DNA of 64,000 bases from Clostridia bacterium (GTDB lineage: Bacteria; Bacillota; Clostridia; Christensenellales; CAAEEZ01), in assembly GCA_900755035.1 (NCBI GenBank), contig CAAEEZ010000017.1:62001-126000 (forward strand), read 5' to 3'. The stretch's first letter is position 1. Every line of letters begins with the position of its first letter. This document shows, piece after piece, positions 59,549 through 64,000 of the stretch. Made by a program: the position numbers and the translations under genes. The notes beneath the pieces are model-generated. The model worked only from the letters and a program-made list of their open reading frames with translations. It made no database searches and had not been told where the DNA came from.

Positions 59549-61740
59549 TGGAAATAGAAGTAGCAAAAAACGCAGGATTTTGTTTTGGCGTGAAAAGGGC
59601 AGTTGAAACTGCTGAAAAACTAGCCAAAACAAACGATAAGATATATACCTACGGTCATCTTATCCATAACGATTACGTAATAAATAAATTAAGCGAAATG
59701 GGCGTTACCTCCATAGATAATTTTGACAATCTTCAAGAAGGCGACGTTGTAATTATTCGTTCTCATGGTACTACGAAAGATACTTTTGATTTACTTAAAT
59801 CCAAAAAAGTAAAAGTCGTAGACGCTACCTGTCCCTTTGTTAATAAAATTCATAAAATTGTAGAAGAACACTATTTAAGTGGATATAATATAATAATTTT
59901 TGGCGAAAAGTCCCATCCTGAGATAATAGGCATCAATGGATGGTGCAATAATTCCGCCGTGATTTTAGACGATTACGACGAAAAATATTTTGACCCTGAT
60001 AAAAAAATTTGCGTAGTTTTTCAAACCACGTTTCCATACGAAAAATTTCAAAAAATTGAGAAAAAAATTGCAAATAGTAACAATTTAGTTGTCTTTTTTA
60101 ATACTATTTGTTATACTACAATTAATAGACAAGAAGAAATAAATTCTATGTCTAAAACTGCGGATTTTGTGTTTGTTATAGGTGATAAAAAAAGTTCGAA
60201 CACTAACAAACTTATCAATATTTCAAAACAAAACAATCCAAATACTTTTTTAATCGAAACACCAATCGACGCTATGTCGATTAGGAATAAAATGAAATCA
60301 AATAGCAAGCTGGTAATCACAGCGGGAGCGTCAACTCCGTACGAGTTGATTAAGGAGGTCGTAGCAAATATGAGTGATACTCAAGAACAAAAAAATTTAA
60401 CTACTGATGCGATAGAAGAGGCAACGCATCAAGATGAAGCAATTACGATGGATGACGTAATGGAAAGCGTTATGACGGAATATAAAGAGGGCAAAAAAGT
60501 AAAAGCCACCGTTATATCTGCAAATGAGGAAGGTATTTGCGTAAATATCGGCGCAAAAAAGGACGGATTTATCGAAGCGTCCGAGGCTGAATTAGACCAA
60601 GAATATAATCCTGCTAACTATAAAGAAGGCGACGAAGTAGAAGCAATCATTATAAAAGCAAAAGATACTTCAAGAGTAGCACTTTCTAAAAAGAAAGTAG
60701 ACGCTATCAAGAAGAACGACGAAGAAGTAGAAAAAATACTTAACGGTGAAGAATTCACGCTTATTCCTACCAAAGCAACCAAAGGCGGCTTACTTGGTAA
60801 AATAGGTAGTTATTCAGTATTTATCCCTGCATCTCAAATTCGTCTTGGATTCGTTAAAGAAGAAGAACTTGAAAAATACGTTGGCAAAAAACTAAGATTA
60901 GTTCAACTTCCTAAGAAAGACGGCGAAGAGAAGAAAGGCAATGGCAAAACCATTAAAGCATCTCAAAAGATTATTCTTGAAAAAGAAAAGGCTGAAAAGG
61001 AAGAGGCTTTCTGGTCTAGCATGGTAGTAGGTGAGGTTGTAACCGGTAAAGTTAAGAGATTTGCTGAGTTTGGCGCATTTGTAAACGTTAAAGGTTACGA
61101 TTGCCTAGCACACATTTCCGACTTATCTTGGAGCAAGATTGAAAAACCGGGCGATGTATTAAAATTAAACGAAACTTACGAATTCTTAATTCTAAAAGTT
61201 GATAGAGAGAACAATAGAGTATCCTTAGGTTACAAACAATTACAAAAGAAACCTTATGAAATCGCTGCTGAAATGTATCCTGTTGGTTCAGTAATCAAAG
61301 GTACTGTTGAGAGAATTTTCCCATTTGGCGCTTTCGTTAAGATTGCTGACGGCGTAGACGGACTTGTACACGTATCTCAAATCTCTCACGAATGGATAAA
61401 AGATGCTAACGATGCATTAAAAGTTGGTCAAGAAGTTGAAGCAAAAGTTATCAGCTTCGAAGATAATAAAATCACTTTGAGCATCAAAGAGTTACTTCCT
61501 GAACCTGAAAAAGTAGAAGAGGTTATAAGCGAAGTTGAAGTTGAACCTGTTGAAAAAGTAGAAAAGAAGAGAGCCCCAAGACAAAGCAAGATGAACTTCG
61601 ACGTTAACTTTGAAAAACCTAAAAAGGCTAAAAAAGAAGTTAAAGAAGAAGCTACCGAATGGAAATCTGATAACGGATTTACTTCACTTGGCGACTTGCT
61701 AAAAGGCTTAAATCTTGATTTATCGGACGACGAAAACTAA
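59548..61740 (+). CDS. ispH: IspH (HMBPP reductase) fused to ribosomal protein S1-like domains
   Basis: A 730-residue fusion. Residues 1-275 are IspH, the 4Fe-4S enzyme that ends the MEP pathway by making IPP and DMAPP, with cluster cysteines Cys12 (GFCFGVKRAV), Cys95 (DATCPFV) and Cys188 (TICYTTINRQEE). After a linker come four S1 RNA-binding domains (about 315-385, 390-465 degenerate, 487-560, 575-645), the last two strongest (FAEFGAFVNVKG, FPFGAFVKIADG). A Lys/Glu-rich tail follows. This arrangement is well known in Clostridia and is not an assembly artefact. The start is a GTG overlapping the plsC stop. Confidence 0.95.
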   Translation: MEIEVAKNAGFCFGVKRAVETAEKLAKTNDKIYTYGHLIHNDYVINKLSEMGVTSIDNFDNLQEGDVVIIRSHGTTKDTFDLLKSKKVKVVDATCPFVNKIHKIVEEHYLSGYNIIIFGEKSHPEIIGINGWCNNSAVILDDYDEKYFDPDKKICVVFQTTFPYEKFQKIEKKIANSNNLVVFFNTICYTTINRQEEINSMSKTADFVFVIGDKKSSNTNKLINISKQNNPNTFLIETPIDAMSIRNKMKSNSKLVITAGASTPYELIKEVVANMSDTQEQKNLTTDAIEEATHQDEAITMDDVMESVMTEYKEGKKVKATVISANEEGICVNIGAKKDGFIEASEAELDQEYNPANYKEGDEVEAIIIKAKDTSRVALSKKKVDAIKKNDEEVEKILNGEEFTLIPTKATKGGLLGKIGSYSVFIPASQIRLGFVKEEELEKYVGKKLRLVQLPKKDGEEKKGNGKTIKASQKIILEKEKAEKEEAFWSSMVVGEVVTGKVKRFAEFGAFVNVKGYDCLAHISDLSWSKIEKPGDVLKLNETYEFLILKVDRENNRVSLGYKQLQKKPYEIAAEMYPVGSVIKGTVERIFPFGAFVKIADGVDGLVHVSQISHEWIKDANDALKVGQEVEAKVISFEDNKITLSIKELLPEPEKVEEVISEVEVEPVEKVEKKRAPRQSKMNFDVNFEKPKKAKKEVKEEATEWKSDNGFTSLGDLLKGLNLDLSDDEN

Positions 61741-61753
61741 TTAAAAATAATAA

Positions 61754-61781
61754 AAACTACCTATTTATAGGTAGTTTTTTT
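61754..61781 (+). terminator. Intrinsic terminator after ispH-rpsA
   Basis: A perfect 10-bp stem (61754-61763 with 61768-61777), TTTA loop and a T tract to 61781. Confidence 0.9.
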
Positions 61782-62554
61782 ATTGAAAAAGATAAATTTC
61801 TACATAATATTTCTATATAAAATTTTAGAAAATAATAGAAATTGCAGTTTTTTATTATTAAAAACCATATTTTAGTATTAAAATTATCAAATAAAGTAAA
61901 TTTTATTTGAAAATAAATATATAAAATCTTATTTTCGAAATTAAAATATTTTTGATTAAAAAATTTTCGTAAATTCTATATTTTTATTAAATTTTAATTA
62001 AAAAAAGTAATTTCAATGATAAAATATACGATATTTAATACGTAAAATAAAAAAAATTTACGAAAAACCAATTAAATTTTGTAATTATTTAGGTAAAAAT
62101 CCGTTAAATTTGATAAAAATTTACTAAAAATCAATATAAATTTCACTAAATTTTATAAAATATTGCAATTAAAAACCAATTTTAGATTAAATTTTTATAA
62201 AATAACCGCAAAATAAAGTTTACAAATTAAAATTCCATTAAAAATATAAAAAATAAATATTTTTGATAAAAATTTAGTTAAAAATCGCTTTAATTTTGAT
62301 AATTAGCAAATAAAATGGTAAATATTAAACAAATATTTTACTACAAATACCGTATTTTATAATAAAACGTTTGTTTGTTTGTTCGTGTAAACATAATAAA
62401 TTACGTAAAAATATTTGTTAATTACTTAACGAATAAATTTTATTATTTTTTTAATATAATTTTATTAAATAAAGACTGAAAAACAAAATAAATATTTGCC
62501 TATAAATATAAAAATATTTTTATATCATTTTTTTATAAATAAAACTCAATTCTT

Positions 62555-62799
62555 CAACGTAAACCTTATTTTTTACCGAGAAAAAATAGATATTTTTGAA
62601 AAAAATTTTCTGTGAGAGCATTTTACAGCATATTGAGTTTAAACGTTATCTTTTAGAAAATAAAGATTAAATTTAGCAACGTAAAACTAAAAAATTGCAA
62701 ATTTTTACGTAGAAATTATCGTAGTAAAAATAAAATTTTCTCTCAGCGCATTTTACAAGCAAAGTTATTTTATTACTAATTTTATTAGGATAAACGTTA
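62555..62799 (+). repeat. Two diverged repeat units in tandem
   Basis: Unit one (62555-62648) and unit two (62677-62799) share the same islands in the same order: CAACGTAAA, a TTTTTAC(C/G)-type block, AAATTTTCT, GCATTTTACA and AAACGTTA. Spacing differs by up to about 30 bases, so the copies have diverged by insertion. Confidence 0.5.
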
Positions 62800-63052
62800 A
62801 AATCGGCGGGATAATTTTATTTTTTTGTAAAAAAATCTTTGTAAAAATAGGAATTATTTAGGAGTAAATTTTTTGGTGAATTAATAAAAAACTTGTATGA
62901 TTTAATATCTAAATATTTTTTATTTGTAAATTTAATGTTGACGAAAATAATTATTAAGTTTTTTTTATCAAAACGCTTAATTTTAATTGATATTTTAGAA
63001 TATTTTATAAAATTATTATCAAAAATACTATATTATATAGCAAAAATATGCT

Positions 63053-63086
63053 AACTATTCGTAAAAGCGTTCTTTTACGAATAGTT
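63053..63086. repeat. Perfect 15-bp hairpin
   Basis: AACTATTCGTAAAAG at 63053-63067 pairs perfectly with 63072-63086 around a CGTT loop. No run of T follows on the + strand and only a mixed one on the minus strand, so it is not a standard terminator. Confidence 0.75.
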
Positions 63087-63593
63087 AAAAAGTATACTCT
63101 ATTACAAAAATTTTTTATTTTTCACGTGCTTATCGCCAGCATTATTTTATAAATATTTTCCTAGCGTAATACATTTTATTATTTTCTAAACTATTCCTAA
63201 AACAACAAAAAATTTTTGATGAAAAAATATGATAGAATATCCATTTTTTCAAAATAACGTTAGTCTCAAATTTCGGTGGATTCCGTCGACATGAGTTCAA
63301 TGTTTTAGTTATATCCAAAATAATATAACTCTCAAACGCACACGATAAATAACCACTATAAAGTTAAGTTTTAGCGTAATCAAAACAACCTTGCTATTAA
63401 ATTGATATATAAAATGCCAAAATGTGATTTAAATTTATATTTCGTCCTTCTTGCTCTTAAATTGCTTATAAGATATTTATATACGTTCAACTGCTCTTAT
63501 GAAAATTTTTTAATACGTATAATTGATAATTTAATAATTTAGACGTTATTTTTCAAATATTTTTTAAGTTTTTAACGAAATGTTTATAGTATA

Positions 63594-63622
63594 TTGTAGT
63601 TATTATAATAAAATGTTATAAT
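63594..63622 (+). promoter_or_regulatory. Promoter of the recombinase gene
   Basis: TTGTAG at 63594-63599 and TATAAT at 63617-63622, 17 bases apart. Transcription would start at or next to the A of the ATG at 63629. Confidence 0.65.
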
Positions 63623-63628
63623 AAATAT

Positions 63629-64000
63629 ATGGCAAATAATACGTATTTTACAAGTAGAGAAATAGAAAATATACATAAATTAGAAGAAATTTTGACAAGA
63701 CTCCCCGACTTTTGTCTGGAATTTTTCATTGGTATTGAACAAAAATATTCAGTTCTTACTCGGGTTGCTTATGCAAGGGATTTTGAAACTTTTTTTTACT
63801 TTTTAGTTACCAAAGTGCCTATTTTTAGCGGAAAAGACGTTACTGATTTGACGTTGAAGGACTTGGATAAAGTGACTTTAACTCATTTAGAGTTATATTT
63901 ATCCTATCTTACCCTATTTACCAACAAAGACGGCGTTGTTTGCAAAAATAACGAACAAGCAAAACTTAGAAAAATATCTAGCGTCCGCTCTCTTTTCAAG
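63629..64000 (+). CDS. Tyrosine recombinase/integrase, N-terminal part (runs off the window)
   Basis: The frame is open from the ATG to the window edge (124 codons). The sequence is that of the SAM-like core-binding domain of XerC/XerD-type tyrosine recombinases: a first helix with LPDFCLEFFIGIEQKYSVLTRVAYARDFETFFYFL in parts, then VTDLTLKDLDKVTLTHLELYLSYL and the closing RKISSVRSLFK. The catalytic domain with the Arg-His-Arg-Tyr residues lies beyond the window. It may be the chromosomal Xer protein or an element integrase. There is no ribosome binding site, and the -10 box ends six bases before the ATG, which suggests a leaderless message. Confidence 0.82.
   Translation, partial: MANNTYFTSREIENIHKLEEILTRLPDFCLEFFIGIEQKYSVLTRVAYARDFETFFYFLVTKVPIFSGKDVTDLTLKDLDKVTLTHLELYLSYLTLFTNKDGVVCKNNEQAKLRKISSVRSLFK

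Larger units (their letters stand above)
61782..63593. other. Long A+T-rich non-coding region
   Basis: About 1.8 kb of extremely A+T-rich sequence without an open frame of useful length on either strand, in a window where other gaps are mostly below 300 bases. It contains two related repeat units, a perfect long hairpin and several near-copies of short A/T motifs such as GATAAAAATTTA followed by AAAAATC (near 62113-62132 and 62263-62285). No DnaA-box cluster, tRNA gene or CRISPR repeat was recognised. Confidence 0.7.

Noticed and set aside
63265..63310. tRNA or attachment site suggested by the G+C-richer patch with GGTGGATTCCGTCGAC
   Set aside because: No cloverleaf and no proper T-arm could be built, and no repeat of the patch was found elsewhere in the window.
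61782..63593. Replication origin in the A+T-rich region
   Set aside because: No dnaA or dnaN gene nearby and no cluster of TTATCCACA-type boxes was seen by eye.
1..64000. CRISPR arrays, insertion sequences, rRNA or tRNA genes
   Set aside because: Reading through all gaps showed no regularly spaced repeats, no transposase and no tRNA-like sequence; the only RNA gene recognised is rnpB.

Overview
The window is a stretch of chromosome from a low-GC, endospore-lineage Bacillota, most likely an uncultivated anaerobic member of the Clostridia. This rests on gene order and content: an rpsB-tsf-pyrH-frr-uppS-cdsA-dxr-rseP-ispG / rimP-nusA-ylxR-ylxQ-infB-rbfA run, efp followed by a complete spoIIIAA-AH operon, nusB-folD-xseAB-ispA-dxs-nadK-argR-recN-spoIVB, an ispH-rpsA gene fusion, and a sodium-pumping decarboxylase cluster. 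The species cannot be named from the sequence. Every convincing gene lies on the + strand. Genes are tightly packed with many 1-20 base overlaps, and several promoters (TTGNNN, 17 bases, TATAAT) sit unusually close to their start codons.

Layout. 1-4.3 kb: the RNase P RNA gene, a large unrecognised gene split by a frameshift at a run of nine A, and a small-molecule kinase. 4.7-6.8 kb: rarA, ruvX and a DUF1292 gene. 7.0-16.5 kb: translation factors, UMP kinase, undecaprenyl and phospholipid synthesis, three isoprenoid or envelope-protease genes, and at the classical polC position a 505-residue protein that keeps only the PolC N-terminal region, OB fold and proofreading exonuclease. 16.6-26.9 kb: the nusA-infB operon, nrnA, truB, ribF, an endonuclease IV-like protein, an M24 peptidase and efp. 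27.1-43.4 kb: spoIIIA operon, Asp23-like protein, nusB through recN, spoIVB, and at the classical spo0A position a 112-residue protein that is only the Spo0A DNA-binding domain, followed by a SpoIIM-like membrane protein. 43.5-50.5 kb: two D,D-carboxypeptidases, lysA, a site-2-type protease, scpA, scpB and rluB. 50.6-56.0 kb: a sodium-translocating decarboxylase cluster, then HU. 56.2-61.7 kb: surE, a flavoprotein, cmk, plsC and the ispH-S1 fusion. 61.8-63.6 kb: a very A+T-rich stretch of about 1.8 kb without genes but with repeats and a perfect hairpin, ending at a tyrosine recombinase that runs off the window.

How the genes fit together. The window holds most of the non-mevalonate isoprenoid pathway (dxs, dxr, ispG, ispH) plus the prenyl synthases ispA and uppS that feed cell-wall lipid carrier synthesis. 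It also holds much of the translation apparatus and its accessory factors, chromosome segregation and repair genes (scpAB, recN, xseAB, rarA, ruvX), and a core set of sporulation genes. The sodium pump and absence of any respiratory gene suggest a fermentative anaerobe (inference).

The most unusual observations are the two genes that sit exactly where full-length homologues belong but lack major domains: a Spo0A without its phosphoacceptor receiver domain, and a PolC without its PHP and polymerase domains. Both are compact, in frame, and keep their remaining domains in good condition, so they look like selected reduced forms rather than decay. Other points of note are the frameshifted gene at 0.5-3.1 kb, a degenerate CoA-carboxyltransferase in the sodium-pump cluster, a possible regulatory leader before rpsB, and the repeat-bearing A+T-rich region beside the recombinase.
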